This document shows positions 17,148 through 25,313 of a stretch of 39,290 nt of DNA, piece by piece (the first letter of the stretch is position 1; every line of letters begins with the position of its first letter). Position numbers and translations under genes: made by a program. The notes beneath the pieces are model-generated. The model worked only from the letters and a program-made list of their open reading frames with translations, searched no databases and was not told the DNA's origin. The stretch is from positions 1 through 39,290 of the forward strand of contig JAZTXE010000005.1 of NCBI GenBank assembly GCA_045636205.1. Direction: 5' to 3'. The stretch comes from JAZRUF01 sp045636205. Lineage in GTDB: Bacteria; Bacillota; Clostridia; Oscillospirales; JAAYXM01.

Positions 17148-20100
17148 TTACAATGTGTCTGCAAACAAATCCGCGTCATCCATAAATGCCGCGTCGTCTA
17201 AAGACTCTTCGTCCAGAGCATCATCGATAAGATCCAAATCCATGTCATCTGCCTCATCGTCGATCGGCTCGCCGTTTTCATCCTCAACGGTATATCCGGC
17301 GCTGTCGAGATCGGTATCCATTACATAGCTTTCATCATCGTGATGGAACTTGGCAAATGTATCGTCATCATCATCGTCCTTAAGCTCAATTTCCTCCATG
17401 TCCTTGTTGAGAACACGTACATCCAGGCACAGAGACTGAAGCTCTTTAACGAGAACCTTGAATGATTCCGGAACACCCGGTTGCGGAACATTGTGGCCTT
17501 TAACGATCGCCTCATAGGTCTTAACACGTCCTACAATATCGTCAGACTTAACAGTAAGGATTTCCTGAAGCGTATATGCTGCGCCGTATGCTTCAAGCGC
17601 CCAAACTTCCATCTCACCAAAACGCTGACCGCCAAACTGAGCTTTACCGCCCAACGGCTGCTGCGTTACGAGTGAATACGGACCGGTTGAACGTGCGTGA
17701 ATCTTATCATCGACCAAGTGGTGAAGCTTTAAGAAGTAAACATATCCGACTGTAACCGGATTGTCAAACGGAAGACCGGTGCGTCCGTCATAGAGGACAC
17801 TCTTACCGTCCGGACTCAAGCCCGCCTTAACGAGTGTATTTTCAATATCTTCCTCGTTTGCGCCATCAAACACCGGAGTAGCTACCTTCCAGCCCATGGT
17901 TTTGGCAGCGTAACCCAAGTGAACCTCGAGAACCTGACCGATATTCATACGTGACGGAACACCCAGCGGGTTAAGAACTATATCCAGCGGAGTGCCATCC
18001 GGTAGGAACGGCATGTCTTCCTGCGGCAGAATGCGTGAAACAACACCCTTGTTACCGTGGCGACCTGCCATCTTATCACCGATGGAAATCTTTCTCTTAC
18101 GTGCAATGTAGCAACGAACTACCATATTTACACCTGGGCTGAGCTCATCGCCGTTAGCGCGGGTAAACACTTTTACATCGACAATAATGCCGCTCTCACC
18201 ATGCGGTACACGCAGAGAGGTATCACGAACCTCACGTGCCTTTTCGCCGAATATAGCACGCAGCAAACGCTCTTCCGCAGTAAGTTCGGTTTCACCCTTC
18301 GGGGTTACCTTGCCGACGAGTATATCGCCTGAGCGAACCTCAGCGCCAATGCGGATAATTCCACGCTCGTCCAAATCACGCAGAGCATCTTCGCCTACAT
18401 TGGGAATGTCGCGCGTAATCTCTTCGCAGCCGAGCTTGGTATCACGTGCTTCGGTTTCGTATTCTTCAATATGAATTGATGAATAAATATCATCACGAAC
18501 CAGACGTTCATTAAGAAGAACCGCGTCCTCGTAGTTATAGCCTTCCCAGTTCATATAACCGACAAGAACATTTCGTCCAAGAGAAATTTCACCCTCGCAG
18601 GTAGACGGACCGTCAGCAATAACGTCGCCGTCTTTTACCCTGTCGCCAACCAAAACAATCGGGCGCTGATTGATACAGGTACCCTGGTTGGAGCGCAGGA
18701 ACTTCGTCAAATGATAACGGCGAGTCTCACCGTCATCATGCTTGATAACTATTTCATTTGCGGATACCGCGGTAACCTGACCGTCACCCTCAGCGAGCAC
18801 GCATACGCCTGAATCAACCGCGATTTTATGCTCCATGCCGGTTGCAACAACCGGAGCCTCCGGTACAAGAAGCGGAACAGCCTGACGCTGCATGTTTGAG
18901 CCCATCAGCGCACGGTTTGCGTCATCGTTTTCAAGGAACGGAATCATGGAAGTAGCGATTGAGAACATCATACGCGGTGATACGTCAATATAGTCAACGC
19001 GGTTGCGGTCAACCTCAATAATCTCTTCGCGCATACGGCATGTTACACGCTCAGCCTTGATACGGCCTTCCTCGTCAAGCGGCTCATTCGCCTGAGCAAC
19101 GATAAACTCGTCCTCAACATCAGCCGTCATGTAACGAACCTCGTCGGTAACCTTTCCGGTTTCCTTGTCGATACGGCGATAAGGTGCCTCGATAAATCCA
19201 TACTCGTTAATTCTTGCAAATGTAGACAAGTAGGAAATCAAGCCAATATTCGGACCTTCAGGCGTCTCAATCGGGCACATACGACCGTAGTGGCTGTAGT
19301 GAACGTCACGAACCTCGAAGCTCGCGCGCTCACGGGACAGACCGCCCGGACCAAGAGCCGACATACGGCGCTTATGAGTAATCTCTGCCAGCGGGTTGGT
19401 CTGATCCATAAACTGGCTAAGCGGTGAAGACCCAAAAAATTCTTTAATCGCCGCGGTTACCGGGCGAATGTTGATGAGCGACTGAGGTGTGACAACATCC
19501 AAATCCTGAATCGTCATACGCTCACGAATTACACGCTCCATGCGTGCAAAGCCAATGCGGAACTGATTCTGGAGAAGCTCACCTACCGAGCGCAAGCGAC
19601 GGTTTCCGAGATGGTCAATATCATCTGTTGTTCCAACGCCGTTCGCAATGCAGTTGAGATAGTTTATGGATGAGAAAATATCGTCAATAATAATGTGCTT
19701 CGGAATAAGATCATCGATGCGCTCCATAATCTTTTCCTTAAGCTCATCACCTGAGAATTCAGCCATAATTTCCTGAAGAACCGAGAAACGAACCTTCTCT
19801 TTTATTCCAAGCTCAGCTTCGGGGTCAAATGAAACGAAGTCTTTCATATCAACCATGCCGTTGCCAAAGACCTTAACTGCCTTGTCGTTTACGTTAAGGA
19901 CTACCTCATTTACACCGCGGGATGCAAGCTCCTGCGCACGTTCACGAGTAAGGGTCTCGCCCTCGTCAGCAATAATTTCGCCGGTAGTCGGGTCAACAAC
20001 AGGAAGCATGAGGGTCTTACCTGCAATACGGGCAGCGATATTAAGCTTCTTATTATATTTATAACGACCTACGCTTGACAGGTCATATCTGCGCGCATCG

Positions 20101-20876
20101 AAGAAAAGGTTATTGATAAGAGTCTTCGCACCGTCTATTGTAGGCGGCTCGCCCGGACGCAAGCGCTTATAGATTTCGATAAGTGCTTCGTCAACAGTTT
20201 TGGAAGTATCCTTTTCAAGCGTTGCAACAATGCGCTCATCATCACCAAACAGCTCACGAATCTGCTCATCGGTTGCAACACCGAGCGCACGAATAAACGA
20301 CGTAACCGGAAGCTTGCGGTTTTTGTCAATTCTGATATGGAAAACGTCATTCAAATCGGTTTCATACTCAAGCCAAGCACCACGATAAGGAATAACAGTG
20401 GAGCTGTAGATTGCAAAGTCTGACTTGTCCGTCTTAGCCTCAAAATAAATTCCGGGAGAACGGACAATCTGCGAAACAATGACGCGTTCTGCACCATTGA
20501 TTACAAAGGTACCTGTACGAGTCATTATCGGGAAATCGCCCATGAAGATTTCCTGCTCTTTAATTTCCTCGGTTTCTTTGTTGCGCAAACGAACCTTTAC
20601 CTTGAGCGGAGCTGCATAAGTCGCATCACGCTCTTTACACTCCTCCACGGAATACTTAGGCGTATCCTCCAAAGTGTAGTCAACAAAGCTGAGCTCTAAA
20701 TTACCCGAGTAATCGGTAATGGCATCAACATCGGTGAACACTTCTTTGAGTCCTGTCTCCAAAAACCACTTGTATGAATTCTTCTGAATTTCAATGAGGT
20801 TTGGCATTTCCAGGATTTCGCGAATACGCGCATAGCTTTTTCGCACGGTTCTGCCGTATTGGACGTCGTTGAACAT
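17148..20876 (-). CDS. rpoB: RNA polymerase subunit beta with acidic C-terminal tail
   Basis: About 1242 residues. The rifampicin pocket (SPLSQFMDQTNPLAEITHKR, then RMSALGPGGLSRERA) has the usual sensitive-type residues Q, D, H and S; the D of FMDQ is residue 491. The catalytic-core segment ISIGDKMAGRHGNKGVVS is intact. After the usual end (ELQSLCLDVRVLNKDMEEIEL) comes an extra stretch of about 75 residues made mostly of Asp and Glu, starting with a run of Asp. The start is not certain: GTG at 20888, ATG at 20885 and ATG at 20876 are in frame near GGGAG. I favour 20876 (MFNDVQYGR) because it matches the start of the Bacillus protein. The gene heads the rpoBC operon without the usual rplKAJL genes upstream. 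Confidence 0.97.
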   Translation of the reverse strand: MFNDVQYGRTVRKSYARIREILEMPNLIEIQKNSYKWFLETGLKEVFTDVDAITDYSGNLELSFVDYTLEDTPKYSVEECKERDATYAAPLKVKVRLRNKETEEIKEQEIFMGDFPIMTRTGTFVINGAERVIVSQIVRSPGIYFEAKTDKSDFAIYSSTVIPYRGAWLEYETDLNDVFHIRIDKNRKLPVTSFIRALGVATDEQIRELFGDDERIVATLEKDTSKTVDEALIEIYKRLRPGEPPTIDGAKTLINNLFFDARRYDLSSVGRYKYNKKLNIAARIAGKTLMLPVVDPTTGEIIADEGETLTRERAQELASRGVNEVVLNVNDKAVKVFGNGMVDMKDFVSFDPEAELGIKEKVRFSVLQEIMAEFSGDELKEKIMERIDDLIPKHIIIDDIFSSINYLNCIANGVGTTDDIDHLGNRRLRSVGELLQNQFRIGFARMERVIRERMTIQDLDVVTPQSLINIRPVTAAIKEFFGSSPLSQFMDQTNPLAEITHKRRMSALGPGGLSRERASFEVRDVHYSHYGRMCPIETPEGPNIGLISYLSTFARINEYGFIEAPYRRIDKETGKVTDEVRYMTADVEDEFIVAQANEPLDEEGRIKAERVTCRMREEIIEVDRNRVDYIDVSPRMMFSIATSMIPFLENDDANRALMGSNMQRQAVPLLVPEAPVVATGMEHKIAVDSGVCVLAEGDGQVTAVSANEIVIKHDDGETRRYHLTKFLRSNQGTCINQRPIVLVGDRVKDGDVIADGPSTCEGEISLGRNVLVGYMNWEGYNYEDAVLLNERLVRDDIYSSIHIEEYETEARDTKLGCEEITRDIPNVGEDALRDLDERGIIRIGAEVRSGDILVGKVTPKGETELTAEERLLRAIFGEKAREVRDTSLRVPHGESGIIVDVKVFTRANGDELSPGVNMVVRCYIARKRKISIGDKMAGRHGNKGVVSRILPQEDMPFLPDGTPLDIVLNPLGVPSRMNIGQVLEVHLGYAAKTMGWKVATPVFDGANEEDIENTLVKAGLSPDGKSVLYDGRTGLPFDNPVTVGYVYFLKLHHLVDDKIHARSTGPYSLVTQQPLGGKAQFGGQRFGEMEVWALEAYGAAYTLQEILTVKSDDIVGRVKTYEAIVKGHNVPQPGVPESFKVLVKELQSLCLDVRVLNKDMEEIELKDDDDDDTFAKFHHDDESYVMDTDLDSAGYTVEDENGEPIDDEADDMDLDLIDDALDEESLDDAAFMDDADLFADTL

Positions 20877-21054
20877 AAAATTCATCACTCCCGTTTATGT
20901 TGTTTGTCATCGACATTTTACACAAGTATGTTTACTTTCCCAAACCGTGGCACGCACGGCTCAGTTGGATAATTCAACTTTCTTCCGCTTGTAATCACCA
21001 GGAACTGGTGTTATACTATGAAAGAAGAATAGTCTACTTTTCCATTATTATTGA
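20877..21054 (-). promoter_or_regulatory. rpoBC 5' leader with three small stems
   Basis: Between the predicted transcription start near 21054 and rpoB lie about 178 untranslated bases. Three perfect short stems can be read: CACCAG/CTGGTG with a 3-base loop (20996-21010), AGTTG/CAACT (20963-20979) and CCGTG/CACGG with a 5-base loop (20945-20959). Clustered stems in a long leader suggest control of translation or transcription elongation. No known riboswitch or ribosomal-protein leader was recognised. No other gene is seen in this stretch. Confidence 0.45.
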
Positions 21055-21060
21055 GCTTAT

Positions 21061-21090
21061 ATTTTATCATTTTTTTATTATACATGTCAA
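21061..21090 (-). promoter_or_regulatory. Sigma-A promoter of rpoBC
   Basis: Minus-strand TTGACA (21090-21085), 18-base spacer, TAAAAT (21066-21061). The perfect -35 and AT-rich surroundings fit a strong housekeeping promoter. Confidence 0.7.
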
Positions 21091-21157
21091 CTAATATGTA
21101 AATTTTCAGCACCTTGCACTATTACAAGGGTATTTTTTTATCTTTTTTATAAAAAAT

Positions 21158-21196
21158 CAACACCGAATCGCGTCATATTTTGCGATTCGGTGTTTT
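21158..21196 (-). terminator. Terminator after the amidohydrolase gene
   Basis: CACCGAATCGCG pairs with the TGCGATTCGGTG arm across a short loop, just past the stop codon, followed on the minus strand by GATTTTTTAT. Confidence 0.85.
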
Positions 21197-21200
21197 TAAT

Positions 21201-21989
21201 TTACCATTTTATGCCCAGAAGTTCAGTTGCATTGCGATAAAGTATCTTCTCCCTATCACCGTCGGACAGCTCAAGTTGCATAAACGATTGCAATTCCCGC
21301 TCCGGATTTCCGAGCGGATAATCAGAGCCAAAGAGAACTCTATCCACCCCATATTGAGATATATAATACATGGTCTGTTCCCGACTTTGAAACATCATGC
21401 TGCTGGATACATCCACGTAGCAATCAGTGTCTTTTAGGTTTTCAAGCGCTTCTTCAAAAAGAGACCACCCTCCAAAGTGCGCAGCAATAACAGTAAGCTT
21501 AGGAAACATCTCAAGTATACGCTTAATCTTCCTCGGATGCGAGTAATCATATCGCGGGTCCCCGCTGTGGAAGATTACCGGAATATCTCCCTGTATCATA
21601 TCGTACATTGGGAACAGGCGCTCATCATCTATTGAAAACTCCTGCGTATCCGGATGCATTTTTATACCGCGCAGTCCCAGCTCTTTTATAGTCTCCACCT
21701 CATCGCATATACCGTCCATCCCCGCGTGAACGGTTCCGAATCCGTAGTATTCCTCATGAGCTGCAACCTCAGACGAAACGAACTGATTTATGTTCTTTAC
21801 TTGATCAGGTCTTATTGCAACCGGAAGTATCAAAAACTTTTCAATTCCAGCTCGCTTTCCTACATCAAGCAATTCCTTTGAAGTACCAATTAAATCCGAT
21901 GACATATTATAAAACTCCCGCACACTGACCGCGGCTTTTTCAGCGATACGTTCCGGATAAATATGTGTGTGAAAATCAAACACTTTCAT
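21201..21989 (-). CDS. Amidohydrolase-family metal-dependent hydrolase
   Basis: A TIM-barrel hydrolase of the amidohydrolase_2 type, 262 residues. The metal ligands expected for this family are visible: FDFHTH at residues 4-9, IFHSGD in the middle, AAHFGG, and FGSDYPLG near the end. Members hydrolyse or decarboxylate small ring or amide substrates; the substrate is not evident here. I start at the ATG at 21989 (MKVFDFHTH) because AGGGGAT lies 7 bases upstream; the longer frame from 22025 would begin inside a hairpin. It is the last gene after a GntP-type permease and a YgjV-type protein, so it may act on what the permease imports. That is inference only. Confidence 0.85.
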   Translation of the reverse strand: MKVFDFHTHIYPERIAEKAAVSVREFYNMSSDLIGTSKELLDVGKRAGIEKFLILPVAIRPDQVKNINQFVSSEVAAHEEYYGFGTVHAGMDGICDEVETIKELGLRGIKMHPDTQEFSIDDERLFPMYDMIQGDIPVIFHSGDPRYDYSHPRKIKRILEMFPKLTVIAAHFGGWSLFEEALENLKDTDCYVDVSSSMMFQSREQTMYYISQYGVDRVLFGSDYPLGNPERELQSFMQLELSDGDREKILYRNATELLGIKW

Positions 21990-22013
21990 TAGTATATCCC
22001 CTGTCATTGTAAA

Positions 22014-22036
22014 TGGGAGTCGCATTTGCGACTCCC
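22014..22036 (-). terminator. Perfect 10-bp hairpin between the YgjV-like and amidohydrolase genes
   Basis: GGGAGTCGCA and TGCGACTCCC form a perfect stem with almost no loop. The minus strand then reads ATTTACA, a poor T-run, so it may be a partial terminator or an mRNA-processing structure rather than a full stop. Confidence 0.5.
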
Positions 22037-22081
22037 TTAAAACTTTTCTTTATTCAGTATAACACAATATTTACAATCATG

Positions 22082-22642
22082 TCAATTCTTCTGTACATCA
22101 ACGTCTGCAGCCTGCACTTGCATTTTGGCATCGTTTCTGCACCTTAGGAAATACACTCCCACAGATGCCATGTTGAAAACCTCGCATATGATACCGCCGA
22201 GTGTAAAGTTAACTACATTATAAACAAGCCACGACGGAGATGCGTATGCCACCTGAAAATATCTTATATGCTTTGCATTCCCCTTATACATAAACACCGT
22301 CATAATAAACATTCCCGAAAACGTCAGGAATGAGAGCGCGATTTGCAGCCAATCCCCTGCAAGAAGACTCACCGAATAAGCGAAACACACGGTCATTAAT
22401 ACGTTAATAAAAATGACCTTCCATAACTTTTTCCCGTTTTTCGAAAGTAGTGTCCCACGCACCAGACTTGCCAAATTAAACAGCATACCCGGAATGGCTC
22501 CGATAAGAAAATAGTTCACCGAAAACAACAGTCCGCTCAAAGCCTGCATTAAAAACAGATGCTTATTCTTTTTACACTGAAACGAGAGTACAGCTACCGT
22601 ACATGCAATTATCCCTATTGTCTGAGCAATTATTTGTTTCAT
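22082..22642 (-). CDS. YgjV-family inner-membrane protein
   Basis: A 186-residue protein with about six hydrophobic segments. The N-terminal pattern (QTIGIIACTVAVLSFQCKKNKHLFLMQALSGLLFSVNYFLIGA, two adjoining parts) is that of the YgjV/Imp-YgjV family of small membrane proteins, whose function is unknown. The tail (MQVQAADVDVQKN) is cytoplasmic-looking. AGAGG precedes the ATG. It begins 10 bases after the GntP-type permease and is surely in the same transcript. Family assignment is by pattern recognition. Confidence 0.8.
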   Translation of the reverse strand: MKQIIAQTIGIIACTVAVLSFQCKKNKHLFLMQALSGLLFSVNYFLIGAIPGMLFNLASLVRGTLLSKNGKKLWKVIFINVLMTVCFAYSVSLLAGDWLQIALSFLTFSGMFIMTVFMYKGNAKHIRYFQVAYASPSWLVYNVVNFTLGGIICEVFNMASVGVYFLRCRNDAKMQVQAADVDVQKN

Positions 22643-22652
22643 CTTCTACCTC

Positions 22653-24002
22653 TTATATAAATACTCCCCAAACGAACGCCAACAATAAAGATACAATTAC
22701 CGGAATGATGCAAGATGTAACACAAACATCCATATATGATTCCTTGTGCTTGCAGTTTGATACTGCGAGCAGTGTCAGGACCGCGCCGTTATGCGGCAGT
22801 GTATCAAGTCCGCCGGATGCAAGTGATGCAATTCTATGCAAGTAAGCAGGGTCCATACCAATGCTTATTGCCTTTTCAAGATACTGCGGAGCCAGCGCCT
22901 CAAGTGCGATGGACATACCGCCGGATGCTGAACCTGTAGCACCCGCAAGTACGTTTACCGCAACCGCCTCCGAGAAGAGGATTGAACCCGGCATATTCAT
23001 CATTGCATTTTTAAGAAGTGCAAAACCAGGTACAACTTTTACGACCGAGCCGAATCCTACTGCACATGCGGTATTCATTATGGCTGCAAGCGAGCCGTTT
23101 GCACCGTCGCTTATAGCCGGAAGCAAAATTTTAAACTGACGTATATTCATAATGCAGGTTACAAGTATTCCGCCGATGAGCGCAACTACTATAGACTGGC
23201 TTGCAGTCCACTCTGCGATACCTGCATCTGCCAGAACACCCGGCAAAACATTGAGCATCAGAACCACTACAATAAGCGGCAGTAATCCGCTCAACCAATG
23301 CCACGACGGAAGATCACCAAGTTTTGCAGAATTATCTATATACTTCGGGTCCTCCTCAAAGTGCATACCCTTTTTGCGCGCGTTGCGGCAACGCCATTCA
23401 AGATATATGTACCCGGGTACCGCAATCAAAACCGCCGCAACTATACTCATGAGAGGAGCTGCAGTAGCGGTTGTTCCGTAATATGTAGTGGGTATAATAT
23501 TCTGAATCTGCGGGGTTCCTGGAATAGCTGTCATAGTTATTCCGAACGCACCGAAAGCGATTGCGCCTGGTAGTAATGTGCGCGGCAAATCCGCCTCGCG
23601 GTAAATAGCATATCCCATCGGATAAATTACAAACACAACAACAAAGAGCGAAATTCCGCCGTAGGTCATCAAAAGGCACGGAATCACCACCGCAAGCACT
23701 GCAAATTTAGGTCCTATAAGCGAAACCAGCTTATTTGCAAGCGAGCGTGCCGAGCCCGTCATATCCATAAGCTTTCCGTACACTGCGCCCAGGAAGAACG
23801 CCGGAAACCACGATACGATATAATCAGCTGTACCCTTGATATAATCACCAAGATACGCATCGAGAATATTGAGTCCGCCCATCAGTGCAACGATAACCGC
23901 GCACACCGGCGCAACCCAGATGATTGAATGTCCCTTATACGCCAAGAAAATCAAAGCGCAAAGTCCAAGAACGATACCGAGCAAGGAAATAGTAGATTCC
24001 AT
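22653..24002 (-). CDS. GntP-family permease
   Basis: Membrane transporter of 449 residues with about 12 hydrophobic segments. The C-terminal region (ATGSASGGMSIALEALAPQY, then RIASLASGGLDTLPHNGAVL) is typical of GntP-type permeases that import gluconate, D-serine, hydroxybutyrate and similar small acids. I start at 24002 (MESTISLLG): GGAGG lies just upstream, and the sigma-A boxes at 24046-24074 fall within the longer frame that opens at 24188, ruling out that start. First gene of a three-gene operon with the YgjV-like protein and an amidohydrolase. The substrate is unassigned. Confidence 0.9.
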   Translation of the reverse strand: MESTISLLGIVLGLCALIFLAYKGHSIIWVAPVCAVIVALMGGLNILDAYLGDYIKGTADYIVSWFPAFFLGAVYGKLMDMTGSARSLANKLVSLIGPKFAVLAVVIPCLLMTYGGISLFVVVFVIYPMGYAIYREADLPRTLLPGAIAFGAFGITMTAIPGTPQIQNIIPTTYYGTTATAAPLMSIVAAVLIAVPGYIYLEWRCRNARKKGMHFEEDPKYIDNSAKLGDLPSWHWLSGLLPLIVVVLMLNVLPGVLADAGIAEWTASQSIVVALIGGILVTCIMNIRQFKILLPAISDGANGSLAAIMNTACAVGFGSVVKVVPGFALLKNAMMNMPGSILFSEAVAVNVLAGATGSASGGMSIALEALAPQYLEKAISIGMDPAYLHRIASLASGGLDTLPHNGAVLTLLAVSNCKHKESYMDVCVTSCIIPVIVSLLLAFVWGVFI

Positions 24003-24045
24003 TTTAAGCCCTCCATATTTTATAAATCTCAAGTTACCGATACTA

Positions 24046-24074
24046 TATATACCATCATTTCCCGACTGCGTCAA
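24046..24074 (-). promoter_or_regulatory. Sigma-A promoter of the GntP operon
   Basis: Minus-strand TTGACG (24074-24069), exact 17-base spacer, TATATA (24051-24046), some 45 bases before the start codon. Confidence 0.65.
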
Positions 24075-24149
24075 GCAAAAAAGCCAGAATAATACAAATT
24101 GCACCTTTTTTCGTAAAAATCGGTATTTCATGTAGTGTGCAAAAAAATT

Positions 24150-24178
24150 AAAGCGCATCGTTTCATTGATGCGCTTTT
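24150..24178 (-). terminator. Terminator at the end of the SHOCT/membrane-protein unit
   Basis: AAGCGCATC pairs with GATGCGCTT around an 8-base loop; the minus strand continues with TTTAATTTTTTTG. It isolates the GntP operon from the island upstream. Confidence 0.85.
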
Positions 24179-24226
24179 GATGTAACAAAGTGAAGTAAAT
24201 TTTTAAAAGCTGCTTAAGTATGTATT

Positions 24227-24580
24227 CTATTCTCTGCTATTAATCTTTTTCTGATTGCTATATCCTATAAAACCAAGAATCAAAATCGGCACCCCAAACA
24301 TAAAATATGCTAAAAACAGCAATGTTCCAACCGAATACAAAATAGCACCTACAAGCGCCGCCCAAGATTTTTTAATAAATACACCTAACCATCCAAATAC
24401 CGCACCAATTAAAAATACAATCATGTGAGGCATAACGAGTGCCGTTGCAATAGCACCACCTACAGCCTCTGCTCCTTCTGCGGATGCTGTTATTCCAAAA
24501 AAGTACGAAAACAAATATACAACATATAGCGTTGCCAACGTAGTGGCGATAAATAAACACTTACTTCTATTTTTCATCAT
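24227..24580 (-). CDS. Small membrane protein of unknown function
   Basis: Not recognised. From the ATG at 24580 it has 117 residues: a basic start (MMKNRSK), a first helix (LFIATTLATLYVVYLFSYFF), a second (MIVFLIGAVFGWLGVFI), a third and fourth forming a long hydrophobic stretch (AALVGAILYSVGTLLFLAYF and on), and a charged tail (NQKKINSRE). GAGG lies 7 bases before the ATG; a GTG at 24586 is also in frame. The SHOCT-domain gene lies 15 bases upstream, and both lie in an AT-rich stretch, so they probably form one transcript controlled from 25252-25302. No immunity, toxin or transporter motif is visible. Confidence 0.75.
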   Translation of the reverse strand: MMKNRSKCLFIATTLATLYVVYLFSYFFGITASAEGAEAVGGAIATALVMPHMIVFLIGAVFGWLGVFIKKSWAALVGAILYSVGTLLFLAYFMFGVPILILGFIGYSNQKKINSRE

Positions 24581-24595
24581 ATGCACCTCTTATCA

Positions 24596-25225
24596 TCAGT
24601 ATTTGACCTCTAATTTATATCCATATTTCTTAATATCGCTTACTGCAGCATCTTTATCTCCCCACTCTGTTCCGTCAGCAAAATAGACACTGTACACATA
24701 TATCTCACCTGATTTTATTGACGAATCAAGCATTTGCCATGTTTTAGTATCAGCTTTTCCACCCGGGATAGTATTATCAGTGTACAGCTCATTAGTAACA
24801 AAAATGCCTCTTACTTCTTCGTTGTATACATCACGCGGTAAAAAATACACTTTTATCGCACTAATATCTTTATTCGATTTATTTTTTATAGATAAGCTCA
24901 GTTCCGGAACGCCTATTATATTATCATAAATCTTTCCGCTTATTTCTATTGGTATATCAGTTGAAAATTCTTCAGGTAAAATTTGAAGAACCTCCCCCTC
25001 TCCATTCACCACTTGACCAGCGTCTTCTTTTTCATTAGTGCTGAAATTAGAACTAATTATAATCAAACAAAGCACACAAACACAAACAACCGCAGCAATA
25101 AACCCCTTATTCTTTTTCTTATCATTTTGTGTCAAAAGTTTTCCCTTTTCTTTCTCAAACTCCTCTTGAGAAATGATGCCGTTATCCAACATTTTTTTAA
25201 GTTCTAAAAGTTTTTCCGCATTCAC
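24596..25225 (-). CDS. SHOCT-domain, single-pass membrane protein with an extracellular domain
   Basis: A 209-residue protein of unknown role. Residues 1-33 are a SHOCT-like helical hairpin (LLELKKMLDNGIISQEEFEK, then KGKLL). A Lys-rich stretch and a membrane helix follow at about 43-63 (FIAAVVCVCVLCLIIISS), then about 145 residues outside the cell that look like a beta-sandwich (LSLSIKNKSNKDISAIKVYF and VYSVYFADGTEWGDKDA). The start is GTG at 25225, with GGGGG just before it; the longer frame to 25393 runs through the promoter and is rejected. It is divergent from the XRE regulator. Codons are notably A/T-rich: I hand-counted 13 G/C in the 60 bases 24841-24900, against 31 in 25801-25860 in upp. 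Confidence 0.75.
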   Translation of the reverse strand: MNAEKLLELKKMLDNGIISQEEFEKEKGKLLTQNDKKKNKGFIAAVVCVCVLCLIIISSNFSTNEKEDAGQVVNGEGEVLQILPEEFSTDIPIEISGKIYDNIIGVPELSLSIKNKSNKDISAIKVYFLPRDVYNEEVRGIFVTNELYTDNTIPGGKADTKTWQMLDSSIKSGEIYVYSVYFADGTEWGDKDAAVSDIKKYGYKLEVKY

Positions 25226-25251
25226 AAGCCTACCCCCACACAAAATACAAA

Positions 25252-25268
25252 TATACCATTTCGGGATA
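25252..25268. promoter_or_regulatory. Operator-like site A of the XRE/SHOCT intergenic region
   Basis: TATACCATTTCGGGATA, an imperfect dyad (TATACC...GGGATA). It shares 13 of 17 bases with site B and starts exactly 24 bases from it, in the same orientation. It lies at the predicted start of the minus-strand transcript. Confidence 0.6.
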
Positions 25269-25273
25269 TTTAT

Positions 25274-25302
25274 ATTATACCAAAGTGGGATAATTGTGTC
25301 AA
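25274..25302 (-). promoter_or_regulatory. Consensus sigma-A promoter of the SHOCT gene
   Basis: Minus-strand TTGACA (25302-25297), 17-base spacer, TATAAT (25279-25274): both boxes perfect. Such a strong promoter normally needs a repressor, and site B sits directly on it. Confidence 0.85.
25276..25292. promoter_or_regulatory. Operator-like site B of the XRE/SHOCT intergenic region
   Basis: TATACCAAAGTGGGATA, an imperfect dyad whose arms are TATACCA and TGGGATA. It overlaps the -10 box and spacer of the SHOCT-gene promoter, so a bound XRE protein would block it. Confidence 0.6.
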
Positions 25303-25313
25303 GGGGTGATTTA

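Noticed and set aside
21112..21129. CCTTG/CAAGG hairpin followed by T-run on the plus strand, considered as a terminator
   Set aside because: No plus-strand gene precedes it. The stem is only 5 bp and it lies upstream of the rpoBC -35 box, so it is probably chance or a weak barrier.
24003..24188. N-terminal extension of the GntP permease
   Set aside because: It contains the promoter and the terminator of the neighbouring unit, and the ATG at 24002 has a GGAGG site.
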